Under the pieces are notes generated by a model that did no database searches, was not told where the DNA came from, and saw nothing but the letters and a program-made list of their open reading frames with translations. A DNA stretch of 32,500 nt from Leptospira mayottensis 200901116 (lineage in GTDB: Bacteria; Spirochaetota; Leptospiria; Leptospirales; Leptospiraceae), in contig NZ_CP024871.1 in the NCBI RefSeq assembly GCF_000306675.2, forward strand, positions 210,001-242,500. The letters run 5' to 3'. Below, piece by piece: positions 1 through 32,415 of this stretch. Position 1 is the stretch's first letter. Every line of letters begins with the position of its first letter. A program made the translations under genes and the position numbers.

Positions 1-2861
<2,861 letters not shown>

Positions 2862-2924
2862 GAGATCCCTCAACGTGTTAGTTGGATCTATCTTTGGGAA
2901 ATTATCTCTGCCGAAAAGAAGAAT

Positions 2925-5012
<2,088 letters not shown>

Positions 5013-5238
5013 AGTCCTATTCTTTTTTGCCGGCCTATCGTTATTATTTTACAAACCGACTTTCCTTTTTTAGAAAATCAGAAACCATGAGATTTCTTCT
5101 ATTTCGACCGAGCAAAGTCTGTGATCTTAATATTCCAGAAATTCGTTACAATTAGAATACGAAAAAATTACAAACAACAGAAATTCGATTTTCTCTATCG
5201 CTCCTCATTGAATCCATATGACTGAAAGAAAATAAAAA

Positions 5239-5681
<443 letters not shown>

Positions 5682-5685
<4 letters not shown>

Positions 5686-6051
5686 TCAAAAAAGCCTAAT
5701 TTGTTTTTCCATTCTTTGGTGTATGGATTTCTATAATGGACAAGATAGATTCCTGCTAAAATAGAGAAAACACAAAAGAGAATACTGCTCGTGACTAAAA
5801 TGAAAGGAAGGAGATTGGTCTCGACCAAAAATCCAAAATCCAAAAAAAACAAAACGGATAAGGGTGAAAATCCCAGGAAAAATAAACCGGATAAGATAAT
5901 TTTAATGTGACGTACGGGAACGATATGCAACATCACCCTTCGCTTTAAGTCCGGGGGGACGGTCGTAGTATTTTCCGAAGAATTTAGGGGTTCTTCGAAA
6001 AAATGCAGTTTCTCTTCGAGTTCAGTTGGGACGGGATCTATTTCTGCAGAA

Positions 6052-6068
<17 letters not shown>
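5682..6068 (-). CDS. Small membrane protein, putative anti-sigma factor
   Basis: The product has 128 residues. The first 60 are acidic and cytoplasmic in character and contain PPDLKRRVMLHIVP, the kind of P-x-x-L-x-x-x-V-x-x-x-I stretch often found just before the membrane helix of anti-sigma factors. Two hydrophobic segments follow (about residues 58-77 and 86-110). The HxxxCxxC motif of zinc anti-sigma factors is absent. It starts 17 bases inside the ECF sigma factor gene, the usual place for a cognate anti-sigma factor, and this position is the main argument for the call. It could instead be an unrelated membrane protein of the operon. Confidence 0.72.
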
Positions 6069-8207
<2,139 letters not shown>

Positions 8208-8233
8208 ACCTGCATTTGAAGAGTTGAATATTT

Positions 8234-9409
<1,176 letters not shown>

Positions 9410-9410
9410 G

Positions 9411-10914
<1,504 letters not shown>

Positions 10915-11204
10915 ACTTAACGGTTTCCTGGTCGCCGATGAATTTTTACATTCTGTATTGACAAAAAACTAAACTTTTAATCTTTATCGAGAGAATTAAA
11001 TGTATTCAAAAAATAGAATATCCTCTACTTGAATTTCCCTTGTTGAAAGCTGAAAAGTGGAAACTCCGAAAGAGATTCTAAATTCGTTTTCGATTCTTCC
11101 CAAGGAGATTTTTAAATCCAGGGATTGTATGTTGGTTTATCAAAATGAAAATCAATTTCGAAAATTGGAATATTCGGTGGAGGTGTTCGTGAATTAAACA
11201 CTCA
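10915..11204. other. Intergenic region after purF
   Basis: No clear purF terminator is seen. A perfect TTGACA at 10958-10963 is followed 17 bases later by TCTTTA and then by a 10-codon frame (ATG 11000) behind GAGAG; neither is persuasive. An open stretch from about 11054 to the TAA at 11195 leads in the same direction into the small membrane protein gene and is discussed with it. Confidence 0.4.
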
Positions 11205-11435
11205 TTGTTACTTGTGTCGGTAACGGTGCTTACGATTTTTGTCTCGCTTTTTATTCCGATTGTGGGTTTGTACGAAGATTCGGTAACTAGTTCCGCTCAT
11301 TGTGCTCTTATTCCATTTTTGTCAGAGAGTATAGATAAAAAACAACTCAAAGCGTATCAAACTTTGAGCAGAGGAAAAAAGCTTTTTTGCGAAGATTTGG
11401 GAGTTCGTATCGGGGAACCTGCGTATCTTATTTGA
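11193..11435 (+). pseudogene. Small membrane or secreted protein with a disrupted start
   Basis: The frame encodes a hydrophobic leader (SLLLVSVTVLTIFVSLFIPI) followed by about 50 polar residues with two cysteines (SAHC and LFCED), ending in GEPAYLI. No ATG or GTG begins it: the first in-frame codons are ATT 11193 and TTG 11205. A strong Shine-Dalgarno (GGAGGTG, 11179-11185) points instead at GTG 11189, which is in another frame and stops at TAA 11195 after one sense codon. Removing one T from GTGAATTAAACAC would join that start to the leader. So it is either a single-base frameshift or a gene using ATT/TTG. Function unknown. Confidence 0.5.
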
Positions 11436-11463
11436 AAGGATGGATTGAAGTGTAAAGAACGGT

Positions 11464-13282
<1,819 letters not shown>

Positions 13283-13605
13283 ATGCCGAACTTTTATACC
13301 AAACACGTTTTTGTATGTGAGAATGTGAGAGCTGAAGGAGAGAGGGTTTCTTGTGGTCGTTCCGGTTCAGTTCAGTTATTGACTTCCCTCAAGAAGAAAA
13401 TGAAGGGTCTTTCGATAAAAGGAAAAGTGAGAATTCAGAGAGCCGGTTGTCTGGATCGATGCGAACTGGGTCCCGTTCAGGTGAGTTATCCGGAAGGAAT
13501 ATGGTTTTCTTTGAAGACTGAAGAAGACGTAGATATATTCTTAAAATATTATATACAATCTGAACAAATGGAAAAAATAGAACATTTAATCATAAAGGAA
13601 AACCA

Positions 13606-13609
<4 letters not shown>
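13283..13609 (+). CDS. Thioredoxin-like [2Fe-2S] ferredoxin
   Basis: From ATG 13283 the product has 108 residues and four cysteines in the order of thioredoxin-like [2Fe-2S] proteins (Shethna/NuoE C-terminal type): Cys12 (KHVFVCENVR), Cys24 (VSCGRSGS), Cys56 and Cys60 (AGCLDRCELGP). The spacing C-x11-C...C-x3-C and the closing GPVQVSYPEGIWFS strand fit this family. An open frame extends upstream to 13175, but homology and a GAGG motif support 13283. The stop overlaps the ATG of the MDR oxidoreductase (ATGA), suggesting it passes electrons to or from that enzyme or is made in step with it (inference). Confidence 0.85.
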
Positions 13610-14625
<1,016 letters not shown>

Positions 14626-14629
14626 GAAA

Positions 14630-15187
<558 letters not shown>

Positions 15188-15498
15188 AAATTTTTTTGCG
15201 ATGAGAGGATATTTTAAAATCCGTAAATTACTACATTGAAGACGGATGTTATGCAGCTACTGTGTTTTTGAAGGAATTCAAGATATTTTTTTGAGTTTTA
15301 AAACGAACTCTTTGAAAAAACAACGCGAAGTTACTTTACAATCTATTTTAAAAATATAAAAGAAATCATACTTCGGTCTTGGATAAAATGCGAGTTCTCC
15401 CGGACTACCTCAGTTAAGAGTTGATAGGCTTTGAACTCATATATCTGAAAAGTTGCCAAATGAAATCTGATTTATTGTCGAAACTTATTAAAATAAGC
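15188..15498. other. Intergenic region, no convincing feature
   Basis: The stretch is A+T-rich. Frames are short, for example 12 codons from ATG 15201. Only a weak inverted repeat (GAGTT/AACTC near 15293-15310) was noticed. The open frame from 15421 joined to the next gene lacks a ribosome-binding site. Confidence 0.4.
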
Positions 15499-15819
<321 letters not shown>

Positions 15820-15828
15820 GGAAATAAA

Positions 15829-16317
<489 letters not shown>

Positions 16318-16737
16318 GACTTTTTAAAACAAATAATTAAGAATTTATTATATTAAGATAATTTGTAATACGTAGGGAATGTTGTAACTCGAACGCATAA
16401 AAATAAGACTATTGATGAGCTCGTTTCAAAAGTTAGAATATGGAATCTTCTTCAAAAAGGCCGACAATTCCGAATTGGACGTAATTTTTGCTCTTTGCAA
16501 AATTGCCTGTTAATTTTTGATGCCATTTCACGCATCGAGTGCTTCTAGTAAGTTTTACGGAAATTTATTCGAAAAATTAAATCTAATTTTACTCGTGAAT
16601 ATTAATGGAATTTCTAAAATTCTGAATTAGAAACTGGGGATTGCCTTAAAATCTAAGTTATCTTATTGTCTGGGATTTGGTGATTTTAAGTATGGATTGA
16701 ATCGTTGTATTGTATTTTAATAAAGTCATTCTATTGT
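16318..16737. other. Intergenic region, no gene seen
   Basis: The 420 bases are A+T-rich with stops in all frames. No terminator with a T run and no repeat of note was found. The lipase-like gene promoter presumably lies at the right end but has no clear -35/-10 pair. Confidence 0.4.
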
Positions 16738-17469
16738 ATGAGAATCGTTTTTTACGCAGTGATCCTGTTTTACTCGATAAGCGTTTTTAGTAGGGACAAT
16801 AACGCCGAACGTAATTATAAATCGAATGAATGTGTCGTATTGATTCATGGATTTTTAAGATCATCGTCTCATTTGAAGAAAATAGGGGATTATTTCTTAA
16901 AATACGGTTATTCAGTTCATTATGTTGACTATATTTCTCGGGTAAATCAGATTGCGGAAATTTCAGATATTTATGTTTTACCAGTAATCCAATCGAATTG
17001 TGGTAATCATGATAAAATTCATTTTGTTACTCATTCGGCCGGTGGAGTGGTAGTTAGATACTTTTTAGGAAAACACCATTTAAAAAATCTCGGAAAAGTA
17101 GTGATGTTGGCTCCTCCCAATAGAGGCAGTGAGGTTGCGGATTTTCTTTCACAATTCTCACTCATTAACTATTTACTAGGTCCAATGCTAAAAGAATTAG
17201 GAACTAATAAAATGAGTTTTGTAACTTCTCTTGGACTTCCGAATTTTGAATATGGTGTAATCATGGGAAACTCAACGTTAGATCCGATTTCTTCCATGAT
17301 TATACCAGGCGATGACGACGGTAGGGTCTCGGTTGATAAGAGTAAGTTGGCAAATATGAAGGACTTTCTTTTAGTCGATAAAACGCATACTTTTCTAATG
17401 GATTCTATGGAAGTACAGGAAGCCTCTTTAAATTTTATTCAGACAGGTAAGTTTTTAAAATCCGAGTAA
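16738..17469 (+). CDS. Exported lipase-like alpha/beta hydrolase
   Basis: From ATG 16738 the product has 243 residues with a signal peptide (RIVFYAVILFYSISVFS). It is a typical serine hydrolase of the triacylglycerol lipase/PGAP1-like group: oxyanion strand VVLIHGFLRSSSHL, nucleophile elbow THSAGG with Ser100, APPNRGSEVADFL after the nucleophile strand (typical of lipases), an acid in PGDDDGRVSV (about Asp194) and His217 in KTHTFLM. It is therefore likely secreted to the periplasm or beyond and acts on an ester. The substrate is unknown. An upstream in-frame ATG at 16705 would put 11 extra residues before the signal peptide and is less likely. Confidence 0.85.
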   Translation: MRIVFYAVILFYSISVFSRDNNAERNYKSNECVVLIHGFLRSSSHLKKIGDYFLKYGYSVHYVDYISRVNQIAEISDIYVLPVIQSNCGNHDKIHFVTHSAGGVVVRYFLGKHHLKNLGKVVMLAPPNRGSEVADFLSQFSLINYLLGPMLKELGTNKMSFVTSLGLPNFEYGVIMGNSTLDPISSMIIPGDDDGRVSVDKSKLANMKDFLLVDKTHTFLMDSMEVQEASLNFIQTGKFLKSE

Positions 17470-17976
17470 GAAGTGGTCAATTCAGTATGATTTTCGCATT
17501 ATCGTAAATTAATGAATGTGAATTCGATATAAGAAAATTAAAAGCCTGTCTTAAAAAACCTTTCAAGAAATCAGTTACAATGATTCAGTAAGTTCGTAAT
17601 AAAATATGGAAGTTCCCACAAATTAAGTCCCTTTGGTAGTTTGCGAGCTTTCGGGCATATTTTATAACTGTTAAGTTCTCGTCGAGGCTCCCATTTCGGA
17701 GGTTTTTAAGGCAGACTCTGATTTTTTCTTTTTTAATTTTTAACCAATCTGAATAAATTGTCGAAACTTCTGATTCCTTTTCTATTAAATGTCGTATTTG
17801 AGAAGTTTCTTTCGTTTTGGGTGGTTACGGAAATTTTCCGTGTTCTGGGAACAGGGTAATCTTCGAGTCCGATTCTAGCGAATAAACCTAATGTGCAAAT
17901 GAAAATGAACAGAGTTCTAAAATAAGGGTTTGTAGATATTTTATATTATTTCTTAAATTTTAATATTCTAATTATT
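17470..17976. other. Long intergenic region between convergent genes
   Basis: On the minus strand an open frame from about 17939 to TAA 17733 reads like the end of a small exported protein (FIFICTLGLFARIGLEDYPVP, then about 40 polar residues) but has no ATG, GTG or TTG start, so it may be a relic. A perfect 7-1-7 palindrome ACGGAAATTTTCCGT lies at 17827-17841. The right end (17938-17984) is almost pure A+T. Confidence 0.4.
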
Positions 17977-18644
17977 TTATATATGTTGTTCGACTCGAAT
18001 CGCTTTCGGAAACGTAGGGCAAGCACTAACGCACTGACCGCAACCCGTGCAGTTTTTTGAGAAAGAAGGTTTATTTCCTTTAAAGTTGACGACTCCTTCC
18101 ACGGGACAACTGTCCTTACAATTGGAACAAGTGGATTCTCCAGTTTTAAAGTTAATGCAGAAGTCGAAAAATCCTTTTGCTTGGCCGAATTTAGGGTTCG
18201 ATGCGAAGGGGATCAATGCTTCGTCCTTACACGCGTTGATACAAGGCCAGTCTTTGCAAAGCATACAAGCGTTGAGATTTACATCCATTCGAGGAATATG
18301 TTTTTCCGTGGCCTCGTCGAAGACCGGAAACAAAACGCTGTAGGGACAAGCGTAGATACAATCTCCACAGCCCGTGCATTTTTTAAGGAATTCGATTTCA
18401 GATAACGCACCGGGGGGAGTTTGGACGTTTCGAATCTTTCTTTTTCTATTTGGTTTGATTTGTTGGGGAAGAAGAAACTCCGTTTTTTTTTTGATATTTT
18501 TTGGCTTTGTTTTTTTAGGAGCGGGTTGGTGAGTGGAAGTTTCTTTCGAAACGATTTCTTGAAATCCGGAAACGAGGTCTGCCGCATTTTCCTGGGCGAA
18601 GTCGAATATCTTCGCAAGACCTTTTTTAAAAAAATCTTTTCGGT

Positions 18645-18648
<4 letters not shown>
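17977..18648 (-). CDS. Ferredoxin with four [4Fe-4S] clusters (NapF/NapG-like)
   Basis: The 223-residue product has 16 cysteines in four groups of four: 91/94/97/101 ([12 protein letters not shown]), 128/131/136/140, 164/174/177/181 and 200/203/206/210 ([12 protein letters not shown]), enough for four [4Fe-4S] clusters. The N terminus [10 protein letters not shown] resembles a Tat signal motif but lacks the twin arginine and a hydrophobic core, so the protein probably stays in the cytoplasm. Residues 40-75 form a lysine/proline-rich linker. It starts at TTG overlapping the murA stop (TTGA). It belongs with the accessory ferredoxins of molybdoenzyme systems, but no partner enzyme is nearby, so its redox partner is unknown. 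Confidence 0.85.
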
Positions 18649-19943
<1,295 letters not shown>

Positions 19944-20123
19944 AATGATAAACTGTAGGATACGGTCTTTCTGGCAATCGAATTGTAACACTACTTTCAA
20001 ATCGTTTTCATTTCAGATTTTGTTAGTTTCAAACCCGCTTCTCCGAAATTGATTGCATTCGATTGGGATTGGATCAACTGGCCATTCTCAATGAATTCTG
20101 TTGACTTCTCATTCCAAAGAGGA

Positions 20124-21918
<1,795 letters not shown>

Positions 21919-21940
21919 AAATTCTTTTATTGATAACTAC

Positions 21941-22007
21941 ATAACGGAATGTCTAATATTTTGCACTCAAATGGGCTTTTGCGGTAAATATTAGTGTATT
22001 CTGTTAT
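21941..22007. repeat. Long imperfect inverted repeat after lnt
   Basis: The left arm 21941-21961 (ATAACGGAAT, GT, CTAATATTT) pairs with the right arm 21986-22007 (AAATATTAG, TGT, ATTCTGTTAT) with one base mismatch and a small internal bulge, leaving a 24-base loop. It lies between the convergent lnt and 375-residue genes, where a two-way terminator is expected, but it is A+T-rich and has no T tail. Confidence 0.7.
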
Positions 22008-22129
22008 ACCCCTGAGTAACAGAAAGTTTGTCTGTGGAAAAATGATCGAAGTTCATCCTTTTGAAACGAAGATGTTTTTAGCCAAATTTTAAAGAACAAC
22101 TTCAAATTTTTCTTTGGGACCATTGAATT

Positions 22130-23257
<1,128 letters not shown>

Positions 23258-23288
23258 TCCAAAAATCCTTAAACTTGGAAAGAATTGA

Positions 23289-23708
<420 letters not shown>

Positions 23709-23913
23709 TTTTTACCTCTTTAAAAGCGGTTCCGAGAGGAAAATTCAGAGGGCCTGATTTTGTTAAAATAAAAAGAAACTGCTGTAGAAGAAGATCGACG
23801 TTCAAGCAAAGATTACGGAATTTAAAGTTTTTCTTTTTCAAAAGGAAAATCGTTGTTTTCGGAATTGAACAGAAGGGATATTCTTTGAGGGATTTTAACT
23901 TTTTGCATCAAAG

Positions 23914-23971
<58 letters not shown>

Positions 23972-23974
23972 GCT

Positions 23975-24550
<576 letters not shown>

Positions 24551-24559
24551 CAGTTGGGG

Positions 24560-25814
<1,255 letters not shown>

Positions 25815-25828
25815 TCGTTTTGACCGAA

Positions 25829-25880
25829 AATTCCCGACCAAAGACCGGAAAAAAGCTTCCATGTCCCAAAGTCGGGAATT
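25829..25880 (+). repeat. Perfect 10-bp inverted repeat downstream of icd
   Basis: AATTCCCGAC (25829-25838) and GTCGGGAATT (25871-25880) are exact reverse complements, separated by 32 bases that contain a smaller GGAA/TTCC pair (25847-25850 and 25857-25860). In RNA this gives a stable nested hairpin between icd and the next gene. No T run follows, so it is not a classical terminator. Confidence 0.75.
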
Positions 25881-25909
25881 ACAAAATTACCAACCGAACA
25901 ACGCAGACC

Positions 25910-27363
<1,454 letters not shown>

Positions 27364-27365
27364 GC

Positions 27366-28555
<1,190 letters not shown>

Positions 28556-28614
28556 CTGAGTTCCCTCCAAAAACAATGGGAGATTTGTTCCAACTTTTAA
28601 TTTCCAAGCTGAAT

Positions 28615-28682
<68 letters not shown>

Positions 28683-28708
28683 TCAAAAAAATACTTTATA
28701 GGCCCTTT

Positions 28709-29230
28709 ATGATACGTTCAAAAAGTCTTATTGTTCTTTCGCTTATTCTGATTGCGGTTGCGAGTCGCTATTTTCCGCATCCGGCTAATTTTGCGCCAAT
28801 TCTTGCGATTTCTCTTTTTGCGGGCGCCCATTTTGTTTCTAAGAAGCTGTCTCTGTTGGTTCCCATATGTGCGCTTTTTATGAGCGATTTATTGATCGGA
28901 TTGCATGATCAGATGTTACCGGTTTACGGAATGGTCTTACTTTTAGTTGTAGCGGGATGGCAGTTAAGAGCGTCTTCTTCCGTCGTTAGAATTGCATTTT
29001 GGTCGTTGGGCGGTTCTGTAGTTTTCTTTATCGTTACAAACTTTTACGTATGGCTGGCGGGTTACTATTCGTATGACCTGAATGGACTCGCTCAGTGTTA
29101 TATCATGGCGATTCCTTTTTTTCAAAATTCTCTTCTGGGTGACATGTTTTATACAACCGTTCTTTTTGGTGGATTTGCTCTGATCGAAAAAGTAGGTTGG
29201 ATAAAACTTGCTTCGGTTCCTATTAAGTAA
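28709..29230 (+). CDS. Integral membrane protein, DUF6580-like putative transporter
   Basis: The 173-residue product is hydrophobic with about five membrane helices. The first region [22 protein letters not shown] matches the opening signature of DUF6580-type putative transport proteins (R-x-x-P-H-x-x-N-F-x-P), and [20 protein letters not shown] and [22 protein letters not shown] fit later helices. Members of this group are thought to resemble ECF-transporter S components, but the substrate is unknown. The gene is divergent from mazG and has its own promoter-like sequence. The ribosome-binding site is poor. Confidence 0.8.
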   Translation: MIRSKSLIVLSLILIAVASRYFPHPANFAPILAISLFAGAHFVSKKLSLLVPICALFMSDLLIGLHDQMLPVYGMVLLLVVAGWQLRASSSVVRIAFWSLGGSVVFFIVTNFYVWLAGYYSYDLNGLAQCYIMAIPFFQNSLLGDMFYTTVLFGGFALIEKVGWIKLASVPIK

Positions 29231-29589
29231 TTTTTTTCAAAAGATTTTCTTTTCAATACTCAGCATTTTTCAAGATTTAAGGTGTTGAGTATGACAATTT
29301 CGCGTACGATATTCATTGATGGAACTAAATATCGTTATAGAGATCTTTTAATCACTCTCATGTAAAAGGAAAACAATCTTGTTCGCTTTATAAGCTCTCT
29401 CAAAAATATCTGAGAATGGTCAAAATCAGCGTTTTAAATAAAGATAAAGTGTTTTCGAGATAGGTTTTAAATAAGTTCTTATAAGAGATTTGGGAAAACT
29501 GGACGACAAGCTTAGCTTTGAACGAATAAATATTGGGTTGGAATCATTCGTATCGTGGTTAAATTTTTTTCAAAAAGTCGATTTCATCC
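29231..29589. other. Intergenic region with a small coding candidate
   Basis: A 24-codon frame (29291-29365, MTISRTIFIDGTKYRYRDLL...) has an AAGGTG ribosome-binding site, but its start lies in an inverted repeat (ATACTCA 29256-29262 and TGAGTAT 29286-29292). Nothing else was recognised, and the stretch may include decayed DNA. Confidence 0.35.
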
Positions 29590-30849
<1,260 letters not shown>

Positions 30850-30971
30850 AGTTCCTAAGAAGTGAGAATTACATAAGACGAAGAAATTTAAACATTTTTT
30901 CTCGGACATAGAAAAAGAAAAATGTTACAAATTTTCTTTGGTGAAAACAACGAAATAGAACGATTTTATAG

Positions 30972-31256
30972 AAGGCTTACGTTGGTGGTAAACCTCGTAA
31001 AGGCAGAAAGAAAGGTAAGATTTATACCGATGAATTTAGAGGATACTGAATATTAGATAAACTTAAACGAAAGCACGTTACAGTAGATCATAGTAAAGAA
31101 TTTGTTTCCGCTGACGGAATCTACCATAAAATCAGTCCAAAGTATATGGACCTTTATTGTCGTGAGGAGGCATTTAGATTTTCTAATAGAGACAATTTGG
31201 CAGGAATTTTGGATAAGGTCCTATATCAAAGTGTCTTGAGATTTGAAAAAGTTTAA
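30972..31256 (+). pseudogene. IS1595-family (ISXO2-like) transposase remnant
   Basis: One frame from AAG 30972 to TAA 31256 translates to pieces of the ISXO2-like transposase catalytic domain: KAYVGGKPRKGRKKG, KIYTDEFRGY, then TGA at 31047-31049 where the family has Trp (TGG to TGA), then ILDKLKRKHVTVDHSKEFV, SADGIYHK, and KYMDLYCREEAFRFSNRDN near the end. The HTN-x-x-E-x-x-W segment normally between GIYH and KYMDLY is missing, an in-frame loss of about 15-20 codons. The N-terminal half is also gone. It cannot encode an active enzyme. Terminal inverted repeats were not found. Confidence 0.75.
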
Positions 31257-31264
31257 AAAAGTTG

Positions 31265-31299
31265 TTGTCACAATATGAATAGTAACAGTATAATTACTA
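31265..31299 (+). promoter_or_regulatory. Promoter with overlapping palindrome
   Basis: TTGTCA (31265-31270), an 18-base spacer and a perfect TATAAT (31289-31294) lie about 50 bases before ATG 31343. TAGTAA-N8-TTACTA (31280-31299) is an inverted repeat placed over the -10 box, where a repressor would block the polymerase. Toxin-antitoxin operons are often controlled this way by their own antitoxin, which makes autoregulation plausible. Confidence 0.6.
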
Positions 31300-31342
31300 A
31301 ACAAATATATAGTATATATTCAGAATTATAAGCCGAGGTTCA

Positions 31343-31885
31343 ATGGACATTAAAATTCAAAACGCAATTGCCTTCCTCGCTGAAAAATTTAAAGAAAAAG
31401 CAGGACGACCAATATCACAAACTTTTTTATATAAACTTCTTGCGTATGTAGATTTTACTTCTCTCAAAAAATATGGTATTCCTACGCTTGGACTAAAATA
31501 TGTAGCAATGGATAGAGGTCCAGTTCCAATTGAAATCTATAATGAAATCAAAGAACAAAATAAATTTATCACTTTTGAAGTTATCGATAAAAAAACCGAA
31601 ACTTACTCAATGAAATTAATTGAACCTCTTATAAAAGCTGATCTTGATTATTTCAATCAAGATGATGTAGACCTAATGCGTTCAATTGTAGATGAGCATG
31701 TAAATGACTCTTCAAAAGCTGAAGATATATCAAATAAATCACATGATGATATTAAATCTTGGCAAAAGGCTTATTATCGTAACGGTCCAGATTCACCAAT
31801 GGATTATGCTGATGAATTTGAATCTTTAGAAAATCTCCCTCAAGAAGTAGAGCTATTTCTACTTTACAAAGAATTAAAAAAATAA
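31343..31885 (+). CDS. Panacea-domain (DUF4065, SocA/PanA-like) antitoxin
   Basis: The 180-residue protein fits the Panacea domain: KLLAYVDFTSLKKYGIPTLG and LKYVAMDRGPVPIEIYNEI (about residues 31-69) correspond to the family's K-L-x-Y-x-x-D...G...Y-x-A-x-x-x-G-P-V-P block. The later helix with MRSIVDEH, SKAEDISNKSHDD and W-x-K-A-Y (about 111-144) matches the second block. Panacea proteins act as antitoxins for many unrelated small toxins, and SocA is a proteolytic adaptor antitoxin. GAGG lies five bases before the ATG. The gene is followed after 16 bases by a small ORF and has its own promoter with a palindrome. The region is more A+T-rich than the neighbouring genes, consistent with horizontal gain. 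Confidence 0.85.
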   Translation: MDIKIQNAIAFLAEKFKEKAGRPISQTFLYKLLAYVDFTSLKKYGIPTLGLKYVAMDRGPVPIEIYNEIKEQNKFITFEVIDKKTETYSMKLIEPLIKADLDYFNQDDVDLMRSIVDEHVNDSSKAEDISNKSHDDIKSWQKAYYRNGPDSPMDYADEFESLENLPQEVELFLLYKELKK

Positions 31886-31901
31886 AATTTAGTAATCACT
31901 A

Positions 31902-32354
31902 ATGTTAGTGATACCTCATACTTATAGATGGGATGGATATGTGTTTCATCAGTATGCTGGTGGAAATAAAGCACGGTGGTTAATCTGTATTGGGCGGAAT
32001 GGTATTTTATCTGGTTTATCTTATTTCCACTTGGCTACAACAACGACCTCGTATCATTCAGATAAAATTTCTCAAAATGCATATTTCAAAATTGATCAAA
32101 ATAAATATACATTTTTTGATTCGGATTGTTTTATCTATTTTCAAGAAAGGATATTTACCCTTCAACAAATTGAAATTGAGCAACATAAAGAAAAAATTGA
32201 ATTTAAAGGCGTCATTAATTCAGAAGACATGCAAAAAATTTATCTTGGATATTGGACTTACAAAACTATTCCACCCGTAGATTTAAAAGAAATAAAATTT
32301 TCTTTGGAGAATATTGGAGTAAAAGAATTACCAGACCCTAAGAAAAATTTATAA
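31902..32354 (+). CDS. Putative toxin partner of the Panacea protein
   Basis: The 150-residue product starts 16 bases after the antitoxin stop. Its family was not recognised. The N-terminal third has WDGYVFHQYAGGNKARWLIC and IGRNGILSGLSYFHLATTTT, that is beta strands with a conserved-looking RWLICIG segment followed by a TTTT stretch and a histidine. This is vaguely like the SH3-barrel PemK/MazF fold (only an impression). The middle has FFDSDCFIYFQERIFTL and the end is helical with a basic tail. ATG 31902 has no clear Shine-Dalgarno; a GTG at 31941 behind GGGATGG is an alternative. The assignment as toxin rests on its place beside a Panacea gene. Confidence 0.72.
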   Translation: MLVIPHTYRWDGYVFHQYAGGNKARWLICIGRNGILSGLSYFHLATTTTSYHSDKISQNAYFKIDQNKYTFFDSDCFIYFQERIFTLQQIEIEQHKEKIEFKGVINSEDMQKIYLGYWTYKTIPPVDLKEIKFSLENIGVKELPDPKKNL

Positions 32355-32379
32355 TTTAAGTGTATGTAAAGGATGATTG

Positions 32380-32391
32380 CGTAATTTTACG
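32380..32391. repeat. Short palindrome before LOG-family gene
   Basis: CGTAATTTTACG is an inverted repeat with five-base arms and a two-base centre, 25 bases before ATG 32416. It could be an operator or chance in A+T-rich DNA. Confidence 0.35.
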
Positions 32392-32415
32392 TAGAATCGA
32401 ACTAAAAGGGAGATT

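Larger units (their letters stand above)
30910..31342. other. Intergenic region with transposase relic and promoter
   Basis: The left part should hold the minus-strand promoter of the outer-membrane protein gene. The middle (30972-31256) is an IS1595-type transposase relic and the right part (31265-31299) carries the promoter and palindrome of the Panacea gene; each is listed separately. Confidence 0.6.

Noticed and set aside
10958..11032. TTGACA promoter with a 10-codon leader peptide after purF
   Set aside because: The -10 box is poor, the peptide has no regulatory codon run, and no terminator/antiterminator pair follows.
17827..17841. Palindrome ACGGAAATTTTCCGT as a terminator
   Set aside because: It is perfect but short, far from both neighbouring stops and without a T run; it is left as a bare observation.
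17860..17885. Possible tRNA T-loop (CTTCGAGTCC)
   Set aside because: No acceptor, D or anticodon stems can be formed around it.
31990..32280. Alternative 96-codon frame within the putative toxin gene
   Set aside because: It is rich in Lys and Ile as expected from A+T-rich DNA, has no ribosome-binding site and lies within the better-supported frame.
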